A DNA stretch of 64,000 bases from Leptodesmis sichuanensis A121 (lineage in GTDB: Bacteria > Cyanobacteriota > Cyanobacteriia > Leptolyngbyales > Leptolyngbyaceae), in assembly GCF_021379005.1 (NCBI RefSeq), contig NZ_CP075171.1:2108001-2172000 (forward strand), in the 5' to 3' direction. How positions within the stretch are numbered: position 1 is the first letter of the stretch; each line of letters starts with the position of its first letter. Of the stretch, positions 1 through 9,010 are shown one piece after another. The notes under the pieces were generated by a model. The model was not told the DNA's origin and made no database searches. It saw nothing but the letters and a program-made list of their open reading frames with translations. Both the position numbers and the translations under genes were made by a program.

Positions 1-425
1 AGGCCAGTCAGGAAGTCTGCAGTTCCCTCATCGTGGAATTCTTCACTACATTGATCGACTTGTTCCCGCAGGTTGCGAATGATCAGTTCATGATCATCTA
101 TCAGGCGAGAAACCATTTCAGTCGCGCTAGGAATCACTTCAGGGTTTTCCTGAATCGCAGCCAGACGGGTAAATTCCGTTGCTGTACCGACAGGGAACCC
201 GCCCAGTTGGCGAATGCGCTCAGCAATGCTATCCACCGTTTCAGACAAGGTGGTGTACTGCTCATCCCACAGTTCATGCAGGGTACGGAATTGAGGACCA
301 ATCACATCCCAGTGATATTTCTTGGTTTTAATCAGTAGCAGATACCCATTTGCTAGATCTTGATTCAACAGTTCACACACACCCTTGCGTTGCTTGTCGG
401 TCAGGCCGATGTTTACCTTACGCAT
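1..425 (-). CDS. dps: Dps-family ferritin-like DNA-binding protein (3' end outside window)
   Basis: The reverse strand from ATG at 425 is open to the window edge and gives 141 residues of a Dps mini-ferritin, a family that oxidises Fe(II) with peroxide, stores it and protects DNA. All five ferroxidase ligands are visible at canonical spacing: H38, H50, D54, D65 and E69 (12, 4, 11 and 4 apart), in the motifs KYHWDVIGPQF, LHELWDEQY and DSIAERIRQLGG. The C-terminus lies outside the window. The gene stands alone, with a repeat-rich 960-bp stretch upstream. Family assignment is secure; DNA binding cannot be judged. Confidence 0.93.
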   Translation of the reverse strand, partial: MRKVNIGLTDKQRKGVCELLNQDLANGYLLLIKTKKYHWDVIGPQFRTLHELWDEQYTTLSETVDSIAERIRQLGGFPVGTATEFTRLAAIQENPEVIPSATEMVSRLIDDHELIIRNLREQVDQCSEEFHDEGTADFLTG

Positions 426-541
426 TGTTTTAATTTCAAACTCTACTCTATGAACCAGTTCACCAGATTTAATTCTGTTGGGCATCAATCATAAGGAATG
501 GGTTGGCGATCGTGGTTTTCTATCTAAATGCAGAGGAAAGG

Positions 542-709
542 CTGATTGACTGACAAAAGTTCCGAAAGGCTCATGTCTCTGTTGTCAACCCGCCCTAAAA
601 TAAATTTTGGGCTAACAGCGCAAGTCCATGCCAATGGACTGAAACTCTTGTCCAGTCATCTTTAGATGACTTTGGCGATGAGCCAGGAAATTGATTTCCT
701 GGTGATGCA
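542..709. repeat. Four-hairpin repeat R1, copy 1
   Basis: About 168 bp that recurs at 37226-37392. It holds four successive hairpins: GCCCTAAAAT/ATTTTGGGC (592-612), AGTCCAT-GCCA-ATGGACT (623-640), AGTCATC-TTTA-GATGACT (654-671) and CCAGGAAA-TTGA-TTTCCTGG (683-702). The last three have 7-8 bp stems with 4-nt loops. A reading frame on the reverse strand (612-929) merely translates the repeat and is not called a gene. The following 200 bp (to about 930) share only a short stretch with copy 2 (around 831-860), as if one copy had gained or lost about 120 bp. Confidence 0.8.
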
Positions 710-929
710 GCGGGTGTTCAGGAGATTTGTCAGGCAACCAGGAGGAAAGGTTACAGGGTTTATCACTCTTCACTAGACTTCTTGCAAATTGCAAAAAACG
801 TAGGCTGGGCAAAGGGAAACGTTCCATCCTGTCATTCTGGCTAATTTGAATGGGCACACCAAGCTCTGCCCATCCTACTGATTGGTTGGTGAGGGTACGT
901 ACATCAGTATTGCCCGTTGAGATTGGCAT

Positions 930-1392
930 CCCAAGGGGCTATGAGCAAGGCTGAGTTTCTGTGTTACTTCGGAAGACTCGGAAATTTTAAGATTAAGTGG
1001 GATTGAGCCTGAATCAAGCATCGGATAAAGCTAAAACAGATGTCAGCGCGGTCAAAGTTCACGCTTGCAAGATCCTCAATGACTTAAAATCGTTGTGAGC
1101 AGGTTGTGAACAATCTTAGTGGTGCAAAAGTCTCAGATGAGTCTCAAGTAAGACATTGGCAACCTGAAGAGTGCTCTCTGAAACTGCCCAAATGAAATGC
1201 GGGGAATTCATGCCCAATCGACGCCTGGGGGCAGCGATTGCCGTTTTCATGAGAATCCTTTGCTATCAGGGGTTTCAGGAGTTTTCTGCACCACTGAGCA
1301 CGTTAGCATTATGCCAAGAGCCACGATGCTTTTGGAAAAGTACGAGACCGCATTGACAAATACCCAAAATGACTGGGAGAGGGTTAGTTAAA
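930..1392. other. Intergenic stretch with no recognised feature
   Basis: Only short overlapping reading frames without family resemblance are present, and no RNA gene or clear palindrome was seen. It presumably carries the promoter of the gene at 1393. Confidence 0.5.
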
Positions 1393-1920
1393 ATGGTGTG
1401 GGCATTTAGTTTATCCGCTGAATGTGGTGCAGAGCAAGTTGCCGCTGAGCAATTCGCACAGCATTTTGACGGTCTTTCCTGGGTTCTTGCCAACGGTCAT
1501 CAGTCCCAATGCCATACAGCAGTTTTTCAAGATATTGAGGAAAATTGGTGGTGTCAGGTTTGTCCCAGTGGCATCAGTGACGTGGGGATTGATAGATCCG
1601 ACATTGCTTACCAGATGACGGAGTTGGGCATCTTACTCTATCAACAGTTACAATCTGCTCCGCCCTTTCGGTATGCCCTGGTTGGTGTAGAAGTCGATGA
1701 GTTCAGAACCTATCATGAGTTGACCTCAGAGGCGACCATTCCCAGTTTTCCAGGTTTAGTCTTGGCTGAAACAGTTTGGCGATCGCTTGGAGCCTCTCCT
1801 GTATTTCGACCCTTCAGCCCTGGCTATGTTTGGCAGCCCTATGAAGGCGAAGTTTATAAGCCACTGATGGTATCGCCGGATTTGAAGCACAAGTTAAGCG
1901 AACTACTGGTTCTTCAATGA
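1393..1920 (+). CDS. Hypothetical protein, 175 aa
   Basis: An acidic soluble protein beginning MVWAFSLSAECGAEQ. The ATG at 1393 is chosen because the upstream extension (MTGRGLVK) is uncharacteristic. No catalytic motif, signal peptide or membrane segment is seen. Composition is rich in aromatic and acidic residues, with the C-terminal motif YVWQPYEGEVYKPL. It looks like an uncharacterised cyanobacterial protein of normal codon use. It lies convergent to the REC-kinase gene ending at 2045. I do not recognise a function. Confidence 0.6.
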   Translation: MVWAFSLSAECGAEQVAAEQFAQHFDGLSWVLANGHQSQCHTAVFQDIEENWWCQVCPSGISDVGIDRSDIAYQMTELGILLYQQLQSAPPFRYALVGVEVDEFRTYHELTSEATIPSFPGLVLAETVWRSLGASPVFRPFSPGYVWQPYEGEVYKPLMVSPDLKHKLSELLVLQ

Positions 1921-2044
1921 GTTTCGCTGGTTAGGCGATCGCACAAAGTCAGGTCTAGGGTTGCGGCGCGTGCTAACAATGTGTTGGTGCGGACGGAACA
2001 GAGGTTACTGGTGGAAGTTCGTGCTTGTCTGCTGCCGCACGACT

Positions 2045-3232
2045 TCACTGTTCCCCATCTCCATTTCTATAGTCACAGGGCTGTTGAACCGGGAGTCGAA
2101 TGGTAAACAGACTCCCTTGACCGACCTGAGATTCTACAACGATCGTGCCCTGGTGCCCTTCCACAATTCGGCGAGCCAGGTAAAGACCCAGGCCACTTCC
2201 GGCACGGCGGTTGTCTCCTTCTCCCTGGCGGAACCGTTCAAACAGCATCTTCTGGTCAGCGGGGGGAATGCCACAGCCCGTATCCTGGACTTCGATCGTC
2301 ACCCAGGCATTGCTGGTATCCGCATCACTCAAAGATTTGATCGGTGCGCCAATCAAGCGAATCTCAATGCTGCCCTTTTGCGTAAACTTAATCGCGTTAT
2401 TGACCAGATGGGATACGAGGCGGCGGAGTTCCATGCAATCGCCCATCACGGTTGTGACTCGTTTGGGGCCAGCTTCTGGGGCCAGGTTTACGGTCAATTT
2501 CAATCCTTTATCTGCAGCCAGGGGAGACAGTTCCTGAGCTACGTCTCGGATGATCTGGCTCAGATCGCAGGGAGCAAATTTGAGATTTTTGTGCCCCGCA
2601 TCGTGGCGATAGACTTCCAAAATGGTGTTGACCATTTGCAGCAAATTCTGATTGCTCTGGATCATAGTGGCGATCGCTTCATCCATGTCTGGGGAAGTTG
2701 GCCCAAAGGCTTCCTGCTGAAACAGCGTGAGCATCCGATCGGCAGCAACCAGGGGTGTTCGTAAGTCGTGGGTGAGGCGATAGACAAAATCTTCCCGCTC
2801 CCGGCTGAGGCGTTCTCGTTTCTGATTGGCTAATTCGATCGCCCGTTCTGCCTCATACAAGCGCAACGCATTCCGCAGGACATAACTTAAGGTATCTGCA
2901 GACACTTTGGACTTGGATAAATAATCTGTTGCCCCAGCTTTCATCACATCCACGGCGATCTGTTCATCGCCCTGCCCGGTCAACACAATTAAGGGAATTT
3001 TGACTCCCTGGTGACGCAGATCTTGCACTAAGGCCAGCCCGTCTTTATCCGGCAATCGATAGTCTAGAAAAACGCAATCAAACTCTGCTTCTTTTAAAGT
3101 AACGATCGCAGTGCCGTAATCACAGGCTTCCAACAGGTCTACAGAGAAACCAGCAGATTTAAGGGCACGGCGTACGGCCAGTCGATCTACCTCATCATCA
3201 TCTACAACTAAAATCTTTAAGGTCTCTTCCAT
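2045..3232 (-). CDS. Response-regulator/histidine-kinase hybrid (REC-HisKA-HATPase), 395 aa
   Basis: A soluble signalling protein with an N-terminal receiver domain (about 5-120; acidic residues DDD 11-13, phospho-acceptor D57 in FLDYRLPDKDG), a short coiled linker (125-148), a HisKA domain with H155 in the H-box THDLRTPL, and an ATPase with N-box HLVNNAIKF, G1 box DTGCGIPP and G2 box GSGLGLYLA. It has no membrane segment, so it should be driven by phosphotransfer to its own receiver. It lies downstream of, and in the same direction as, the CHASE3 kinase and the Rcp-like regulator. A hairpin repeat (3257-3333) sits between it and the regulator. Confidence 0.93.
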   Translation of the reverse strand: MEETLKILVVDDDEVDRLAVRRALKSAGFSVDLLEACDYGTAIVTLKEAEFDCVFLDYRLPDKDGLALVQDLRHQGVKIPLIVLTGQGDEQIAVDVMKAGATDYLSKSKVSADTLSYVLRNALRLYEAERAIELANQKRERLSREREDFVYRLTHDLRTPLVAADRMLTLFQQEAFGPTSPDMDEAIATMIQSNQNLLQMVNTILEVYRHDAGHKNLKFAPCDLSQIIRDVAQELSPLAADKGLKLTVNLAPEAGPKRVTTVMGDCMELRRLVSHLVNNAIKFTQKGSIEIRLIGAPIKSLSDADTSNAWVTIEVQDTGCGIPPADQKMLFERFRQGEGDNRRAGSGLGLYLARRIVEGHQGTIVVESQVGQGSLFTIRLPVQQPCDYRNGDGEQ

Positions 3233-3256
3233 AGCAACAAGTATGGCTCAGCAGAA

Positions 3257-3333
3257 GTTTAAACCAAGCCCAGCGAGAGAACGGTCGTTTGCCGATCAGA
3301 GAAACTCCGGTTCTGGACTTGGGCAAGGTTTAA
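3257..3333 (-). repeat. Hairpin repeat R3, copy A
   Basis: A 77-bp imperfect palindrome. The outer arms CCAAGCCCAG and CTGGACTTGG pair with one G-U, and an inner pair lies around GATCGG/CGACC. It sits inside the apparent two-component operon. Related copies are at 5958-6033, 19861-19893 (partial), 40231-40301 and 56594-56672. Confidence 0.8.
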
Positions 3334-3392
3334 TCTGTTTTTTAACTCAACCAGAATCATCTTACAGGTACCCAAATGATAAAAAGAAAGCC

Positions 3393-3827
3393 CTAGCAAG
3401 GCAGTTCGCATAAAGCCCAATATTTATTCAATGTCGCCATGACTTCGGCAAAATTAATAAAGGTCACAGGCTTGAGAATATATCCAGCGACATTTAAGTT
3501 GTAGGCTTCAATACGATCGCGATCTTCATTAGAAGTCGTGAGTACTACAACAGGAATATTTCGTAATACTGGATCCGAGCGGAGTTCCTGCAAAAATTCC
3601 AGCCCACCCATCTTGGGCATATTGAGATCCAGCAAAATTAAACGACGAGTTGGGGGCACCGCTGGAACAGCAGGATTTTCCCCACGTAACAAGGCTAATG
3701 CTTCTAGACCGTTAGCAGCCGTATACAGCGGATTAGTAATATTGTTGCGCTTGAATGCTCGTTTGACATTCATCACATCGACTTCATCATCCTCAACTAG
3801 CAGGACGTTAATTAACCGATCTTCCAT
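3393..3827 (-). CDS. Single-domain response regulator, Rcp1-like, 144 aa
   Basis: A stand-alone receiver: acidic pocket E12-D13-D14, phospho-acceptor D67 in LLDLNMPKMGG, switch Thr in VVVLTTSN and Lys in YILKPV. A proline-rich loop before the acceptor (NPAVPAVPPTRR) is typical of the Rcp1 subfamily, which pairs with cyanobacterial phytochrome-type kinases. It lies 120 bp after the CHASE3-PAS kinase gene, its likely phosphodonor. It has no output domain, so it probably acts by protein interaction or as a phosphorelay shuttle. Confidence 0.92.
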   Translation of the reverse strand: MEDRLINVLLVEDDEVDVMNVKRAFKRNNITNPLYTAANGLEALALLRGENPAVPAVPPTRRLILLDLNMPKMGGLEFLQELRSDPVLRNIPVVVLTTSNEDRDRIEAYNLNVAGYILKPVTFINFAEVMATLNKYWALCELPC

Positions 3828-3947
3828 GAGCTTTAATCAACAATTTGTTTTATTAAGGAATGTTACGGACGCTACAAACATTCTAGCTACAGAGTTTGCA
3901 GCACTGCCTCAACCATAAGAAAGATACAGCCCTGGTGTTCAATATGT

Positions 3948-5777
3948 TCAGCAGATCGCTTCAGACTGTTTAGGCCAGGTGAAATGGAAAGCTGCACCTG
4001 CTCCTTTGGCAGACTCTACCCAAATATTGCCCCGTTCAAACTCTACAATTTTTTTGACAATCGCTAACCCGACCCCTGTACTTTCTTTGGTATCCCGTGC
4101 TTCCAGGGTTTGAAAAATGACAAAGATTTTCTCATGGAAAGCTGCATCAATGCCGGGGCCATCGTCGGTGACAATAAATTCATAGCGATCGCCCCGATCC
4201 TGCACATCAATCCAGAGATGACCATTGCCGCGATCGTGATGCTTGATGGCATTGTTAATCAGGTTTGCAAACACCTGCTGCAGGAGAATTCGTTTGGTAT
4301 TCAGGACAGGCATATTGGGTGCAATCTCGATCATAAAAGTGTCTGGTGGCGCAAGGGAATCAATCACTTCTGCCAGTAAGGCTTTGACTGATACCAATTC
4401 AACTTCAACCTGTTTTCGTCCAGCGCGCGAGTAATCCAGCAAGCCATTGATCAGCGCCTCCATCCGTAACACTCGTCCCCGCAGCAGTTTCATCTGGTGT
4501 TGATTTTCGGCTGGCAGTTGGTCTTGCAAGTCTTCCTCAATCCATTCCGATAGGTTAGCGATCGCCCGTAGCGGCGCTTTCAAGTCATGGGAAGCGACAT
4601 AGGCGAATTGTTCTAATTCCCGGTTGCGGTCTTCCAGGGTGGCATTGGTTTGCGTCAAAATTCCCGTGAGACGGGCCAGTTCATCGGCTCGCTCCTGTAG
4701 TTTTTCCTGAGTTTGCTGCACTTCAGTCATGTCCCGAATGATCACAACCAGACGGCGAGCGTCCAATTGCACATGACTGATGGAGAGGGCTACGGGAAAG
4801 GTGGATTGATCTCGACGCACTCCCCGCGCTGTCTGAGTATGGCTGGAGGCAGGAAGCTTGGGAGAAGGAACAGAGGCCGATAACAGAGCAGAGGATGGAA
4901 GCAAAGGAGTGGTAAATAACCGATCGGGAGGAGCGCCGATCACCTCTGCGGGATCATAACCAAACATTTCGGATGCCGTCGGGTTAAAGCTCTCAATTTT
5001 GTCATCTGCATCCAGAATGATCACGCCATCGACTACATTATTGACCAGCGTCTGGAGTAACGATTTACTCTCCCGCAGTCGTTGTTCCCGATCGGTCAAA
5101 TTTTGGTCAAGTTGAGTAAACAAGTACAGGGCCGCCCAAAACCCCAAAACACTGATGACGCTGGTTAACAAAATCGCCAGGGCTGTGGTCTGTTGCACTT
5201 TCCCCCGTTGAGCCAGGAGATCAGCCTTGTGTTCCTGTTCCTCTTGCTGGAATCTTGTAGTTATCGATCGCAACGCATCCATGTTGCTTTTGCTCTTATA
5301 GATGTGCCGTTTGATTTGAGCAGATGGGGTTCCAGCTTGAGGTTGAGCAGCAACTTCACTGAGTAATTGCTGAAAAATGGCCTGATTTGTTCGGATCAGG
5401 CGTTCAATCTCTTGTAGCTGATGCAACTGTTGGGGATTTTCTGCCAGCAACTGTCGCAGCCGCTGCAACACCAGATCAAGGCTGGTTGCATATCTCCGAT
5501 AAGGATCCAGAAAATCCGGGTTTTGGGTGATGGTATAACCTCGTACTCCCGTCTCAGCGTTGATCATGCCACTCAACAAGCCAGCGCTTTCCTGAATAAT
5601 TTTGTCACTGTGCTCAATGCGACGACGCACGTTCAAAAGGCTCTCCCGTGACCAGACCCAGGCTCCTAACGTAATCAGCAGGCAAAAGGCTGGGATCGTA
5701 ATCACCACAGCCCCACGGTAACGGACAGGTAGGGCTGCCCAGGATGCCCGAATCGATTGGATGGAAAACCGCTGCAT
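3948..5777 (-). CDS. CHASE3-PAS sensor histidine kinase, about 609 aa
   Basis: The membrane segment VVITIPAFCLLITLGAWVW is followed by a CHASE3 extracytoplasmic domain (INAETGVRGYTITQNPDFL), a second membrane segment (ALAILLTSVISVLGFWAAL), a PAS domain (VVDGVIILDADDKIESFNP), a coiled coil, then HisKA with the H-box ASHDLKAPLRA and an ATPase (NNAIKHHDRG, DDGPGID, STGVGLAIVKKIVE). The H-box resembles phytochrome-type kinases, matching the Rcp-like regulator downstream. I place the start at ATG 5777 (MQRFSIQS), preceded by GGAAAG; the frame stays open to 5924, so a longer N-terminus is possible. Ligand unknown. Confidence 0.9.
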   Translation of the reverse strand: MQRFSIQSIRASWAALPVRYRGAVVITIPAFCLLITLGAWVWSRESLLNVRRRIEHSDKIIQESAGLLSGMINAETGVRGYTITQNPDFLDPYRRYATSLDLVLQRLRQLLAENPQQLHQLQEIERLIRTNQAIFQQLLSEVAAQPQAGTPSAQIKRHIYKSKSNMDALRSITTRFQQEEQEHKADLLAQRGKVQQTTALAILLTSVISVLGFWAALYLFTQLDQNLTDREQRLRESKSLLQTLVNNVVDGVIILDADDKIESFNPTASEMFGYDPAEVIGAPPDRLFTTPLLPSSALLSASVPSPKLPASSHTQTARGVRRDQSTFPVALSISHVQLDARRLVVIIRDMTEVQQTQEKLQERADELARLTGILTQTNATLEDRNRELEQFAYVASHDLKAPLRAIANLSEWIEEDLQDQLPAENQHQMKLLRGRVLRMEALINGLLDYSRAGRKQVEVELVSVKALLAEVIDSLAPPDTFMIEIAPNMPVLNTKRILLQQVFANLINNAIKHHDRGNGHLWIDVQDRGDRYEFIVTDDGPGIDAAFHEKIFVIFQTLEARDTKESTGVGLAIVKKIVEFERGNIWVESAKGAGAAFHFTWPKQSEAIC

Positions 5778-5957
5778 ACCAATCCATCTTTCCAGCAAAA
5801 CTTTGGGCTGTTCTCTGCCGAAAGGCATAGACCTAAAGTAGGATCTTTTAAAAAGACCTCCATAAAAAGACCCACAATTAGCGCTTGTGCCAAAACGTAA
5901 ATTCTGCCACTTGTTGCCCATCATCAGTTGACCTGGAGTGGCTAGCCGTTTTGAATA

Positions 5958-6033
5958 TAAACCTTGTCCAAGTCTAGAACCGGAGTTTCTCTGATCGGAA
6001 AACGATCGTTCTCTCGCTGGACTTGGTTTAAAT
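5958..6033 (+). repeat. Hairpin repeat R3, copy B
   Basis: A 76-bp palindrome with outer arms CCAAGTCTAG and CTGGACTTGG and an inner GATCG/CGATC pair, in the divergent promoter region between the CHASE3 kinase and the NarL-type regulator. It is oriented opposite to copy A, so the two copies bracket the kinase and Rcp-like regulator genes as inverted repeats. Confidence 0.82.
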
Positions 6034-6091
6034 CTCTTCCCTGGTGATGATGACTCAGTGGCTTCTGATATGTTGTGGGGGAATGGGAACC

Positions 6092-6808
6092 ATGTCTGAG
6101 ATCCGCATAACCTTAATCGAAGACCATGATCTAACCCGTTTAGGATTGCGGGCTGCTTTGAAACGCCAGGAAGGGATCGATCTGATTGGAGAGGCGGCTA
6201 ACGGCATACAAGGGTTAGAACTGGTAGAAACGACCCGTCCTGACATTGCCATTGTGGATATTGGCTTACCTGACATGGACGGAATTGAATTGACCCGTAA
6301 AATTAAGCAGTTTCAGACAGTCAGGGGAGAGTCCGACGTTAAAGTTCTCATCCTGACAATGCATGACCGGGAGGATCTGGTACTGGCTGCGTTTGCCGCT
6401 GGCGCAGATTCTTACTGTATGAAAGATATCAGCACCGATCGCCTGGTAAAAGCACTGCAAGAAACCTATGAGGGCCACTCCTGGATCGACCCTGCGATCG
6501 CGACGATTGTGTTGCGGCAGGTGCGTCTCCATGCCCAGCCTGAGCCTGTTGAGAAAACCAAAACCGTTGAAATTGAAGCACTGGAGCCGGAGTTGGAACA
6601 GGCTCTGCAAGAATCGCCTCTGACAGAGCGGGAAATGGAGATTTTGGAACTGATTGTCCAGGGCAGCAGCAATGTGGCGATCGCAGAGAGACTCTTTATC
6701 TCAATGGGTACGGTCAAAACCCACGTTCGTAACATTCTGAACAAACTGTGTGTGGATGATCGTACCCAGGCCGCTGTTGTTGCTCTGCGATCGGGGCTGG
6801 TATCCTAA
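6092..6808 (+). CDS. NarL/FixJ-type response regulator, 238 aa
   Basis: Receiver domain (about 3-120; E10-D11, phospho-acceptor D56 in VDIGLPDMDG, Lys in YCMKDIS), then an acidic linker and a LuxR-type helix-turn-helix (LTEREMEILELIVQGSSN ... GTVKTHVRNILNKL). The start MSEIRITLIEDHD at 6092 fits the family; the frame is open back to 6044. It is transcribed divergently from the CHASE3 kinase cluster and is probably a DNA-binding output, though the kinase pairing is not shown by sequence. Its stop overlaps the convergent YqaE gene by three bases. Confidence 0.9.
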   Translation: MSEIRITLIEDHDLTRLGLRAALKRQEGIDLIGEAANGIQGLELVETTRPDIAIVDIGLPDMDGIELTRKIKQFQTVRGESDVKVLILTMHDREDLVLAAFAAGADSYCMKDISTDRLVKALQETYEGHSWIDPAIATIVLRQVRLHAQPEPVEKTKTVEIEALEPELEQALQESPLTEREMEILELIVQGSSNVAIAERLFISMGTVKTHVRNILNKLCVDDRTQAAVVALRSGLVS

Positions 6809-7002
6809 ATGCCTGCACCCCGATCAATGGCAGCCATTTGTTCTTCATGCTTTGCGATCGCCCAGACCGCATGAATACTTCCAGGAACCCAACCCAGCAA
6901 GGTCAGCAAGATATTAATGATTAATGTTGGCCCTACTCCGAAGGTCAGCAACACTCCCAGAGGGGGCAGCACAATTCCGAGAATCAAGCGTAGGATTTTC
7001 AT
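6805..7002 (-). CDS. YqaE/Pmp3-family small membrane protein, 65 aa
   Basis: Two hydrophobic helices (ILRLILGIVLPPLGVLLTFG and IINILLTLLGWVPGSIHAVW) match the Pmp3/YqaE/UPF0057 stress-membrane peptide family, including the signature LPPLGV and the motif GWVPGSIHA. These proteins sit in the cytoplasmic membrane and are often induced by salt or cold. The gene overlaps the end of the convergent response regulator by three bases, so transcription of either would read into the other. Confidence 0.92.
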   Translation of the reverse strand: MKILRLILGIVLPPLGVLLTFGVGPTLIINILLTLLGWVPGSIHAVWAIAKHEEQMAAIDRGAGI

Positions 7003-7113
7003 AATGCTCTTTTATTCCGTTTCAACTCAGCGATTCATCATTGGCTTATTCTCTCGCTCCCCAATTGAATACACCTCTATCCCAGGGGCGAAATGAGCAA
7101 TGACCACTCGCTC

Positions 7114-7977
7114 TTACTTTTGTTCTGATTCTCCTGGTTCAGCCACTGTTTTCAGTTTGTTATGAAACTCAGATGGCTTTAAGGCTGGGACAAACTGTTC
7201 GATCGCCTTGGAACTGGTACAAAACTGCAGCCAGTCAATTTGATACAGCCGACTCAGCAGCAACCGCATCCTGGGTTTGAGAGTATGAGCCGCCAAACCG
7301 GAACTCAGGGCAAAGACGACTCCTTCTTTGAACTCTTTGAACTCGCGCTCTGGATCCGGCTCTGGCTTATCTAATTGATCCGATGCGGGAGGTTGGAGCT
7401 TGAATTCAGGTGATTTTAGTCCGGCAGTAGGAGAATTCCTGACCTCAGCGATCGTGCTTATCGGCGGTGGGCTATCACTGCTGATGCCATTGCCTGGCTC
7501 TTCACTAATCCGCATTTGAGACAGCTTTAGGGAAGGAATTTCTGTCAAGTGCTTTAATTTAGAAGCCGCCCTAACACTGGGTAATTCCAGGAGCATTTCT
7601 CGGTAGGACTGGATCGGCTTGGGAGATGATGCGGGGACAGGTGGCTCCTTTACTGCGGGAGGAGACTGAACCGCGACGGGCAGATTACCGCCCACCAGGC
7701 GTTCAAACTCACCGTTAAAATGACAGATCGTTTGACCTCGACGGTGCCACAACGCTAATATCTGATTCACGGAAACAGTTTTGTACCGTCCCTGATACAG
7801 CGCTTCAATAATGGCCTGCACAATCATTCGGGCTGGATAGTGCTCCAACCACTCTGCTATCTGTTCCTCGACGGTGTACGTAGTCAGTTCAAACCCGTAG
7901 TAACGCAACAAACATAAGGCGTGCTGCGCTTCAGGACTACTAATAGAGGTTTTCACTTGCTCTGGCACTTCCGTCAT
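7114..7977 (-). CDS. Conserved hypothetical cyanobacterial protein, 287 aa
   Basis: The N-terminal part (about 15-95: ALCLLRYYGFELTTYTVEE, LEHYPARMIVQAIIEALYQG, YKTVSVNQILALWHRRG, then FNGEFERLV) looks like a folded helical domain. Residues about 100-215 are a Pro/Ser-rich low-complexity linker. The C-terminal part (FKEGVVFALSSGL ... RLYQIDWLQFC) forms a second helical unit. It has no membrane segment or known catalytic motif. It is divergent from pcyA, with about 100 bp between them. I do not recognise a function. Confidence 0.75.
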   Translation of the reverse strand: MTEVPEQVKTSISSPEAQHALCLLRYYGFELTTYTVEEQIAEWLEHYPARMIVQAIIEALYQGRYKTVSVNQILALWHRRGQTICHFNGEFERLVGGNLPVAVQSPPAVKEPPVPASSPKPIQSYREMLLELPSVRAASKLKHLTEIPSLKLSQMRISEEPGNGISSDSPPPISTIAEVRNSPTAGLKSPEFKLQPPASDQLDKPEPDPEREFKEFKEGVVFALSSGLAAHTLKPRMRLLLSRLYQIDWLQFCTSSKAIEQFVPALKPSEFHNKLKTVAEPGESEQK

Positions 7978-8081
7978 ACGTGTTTGCGGCCACAGAAGGG
8001 GGGTGAAGTCAATGACTCCGTGGCGTGTAGAAAAGCGAACGCTTGAATCAAGTGTAATCGAATATCTGGTAGTGTTGAAGG

Positions 8082-8825
8082 ATGGACACTTCTACTTTGC
8101 CCCTCCGCGACCAGTTACATCCTGCCATTCGATCGCTGGCAGATGCGATCGAAGCCTGCTGGCATCGCCATTTTGACCTTTCTCCCTATCCCTTGCCCGC
8201 CGAGTTGGGTTACGTGGAAGGACGATTGGAAGGCGAAAAGCTGACGATCGAAAATCGCTGTTATCAAACCCCTCAGTTCCGTAAGCTCCACCTGGAACTG
8301 GCGAAAGTGGGAACGAATCTGGATATCTTACATTGCGTGATGTTCCCCCGTCCTGACTATGCCTTGCCCATGTTTGGCACCGATCTGGTTGGTGGACGAG
8401 GCCAAATCAGTGCTGCGATCGCCGATCTCTCTCCCACCAGTCCCACTCGCACTTTACCAGCAGGTTATCAATCTGCCCTGAGCCAGCTTCCTGCACCCAC
8501 CTTTTCTCAACCTCGTGATTTGCCTCCCTGGGGAGATATTTTTTCTAGCTTCTGTTTATTTATTCGTCCGGCAGATGCCACCGAAGAGGCCGTTTTTGTT
8601 GATCGCGTGTCAGCATTTCTGGACATTCACTGCCAGCAGGCGATCGCGACCCGCCCTACCCCGGAACAAACTCCTGAAATTCTGGCAGGGCAGCATAACT
8701 ACTGCACCAAACAACAACAAAACGACAAAACCCGCCGCGTTCTGGAAAAGGCTTTTGGCAAAGAATGGGCCGACCACTATATGACAACGGTACTGTTTGA
8801 TCTGGTAGAGCAAGTTGAAACCTAA
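8082..8825 (+). CDS. pcyA: Phycocyanobilin:ferredoxin oxidoreductase
   Basis: The ferredoxin-dependent bilin reductase that converts biliverdin IXalpha to phycocyanobilin, the chromophore of phycobilisomes, phytochromes and cyanobacteriochromes. The 247-aa length is normal. The three catalytic residues known from Synechocystis PcyA (Glu76, His88, Asp105) appear as E72, H84 and D101 with the same spacing, in [20 protein letters not shown] and FGTDLVGG. The gene is monocistronic in appearance, followed by 185 bp containing a short cyanobacterial repeat. Its product would supply chromophore to the bilin-GAF kinase remnant at 23910-30366. Confidence 0.97.
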   Translation: MDTSTLPLRDQLHPAIRSLADAIEACWHRHFDLSPYPLPAELGYVEGRLEGEKLTIENRCYQTPQFRKLHLELAKVGTNLDILHCVMFPRPDYALPMFGTDLVGGRGQISAAIADLSPTSPTRTLPAGYQSALSQLPAPTFSQPRDLPPWGDIFSSFCLFIRPADATEEAVFVDRVSAFLDIHCQQAIATRPTPEQTPEILAGQHNYCTKQQQNDKTRRVLEKAFGKEWADHYMTTVLFDLVEQVET

Positions 8826-9010
8826 GAATTGAGACTGAAACAACGTCGAAGTTTGTAGGATGTAGTAGCGCAGCGTAACGTACCGTCCTCTCCACTCACC
8901 ATTCACCATCCACTCTTGCAAAAACTTAACCTGAAGCCAACCTGGAAATTAACTTCTCTTGATCTGAGGGCTGTAGTCTAGGCGACATCGCTCCATAACG
9001 AGAGTTTTTT

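Noticed and set aside
612-929. A 105-aa reverse-strand protein
   Set aside because: It translates the R1 hairpin repeat, which recurs at 37226-37392 in non-coding sequence.
1961-2764. A 267-aa forward-strand frame
   Set aside because: It is antisense to the REC-HisKA kinase, which has full domain evidence.
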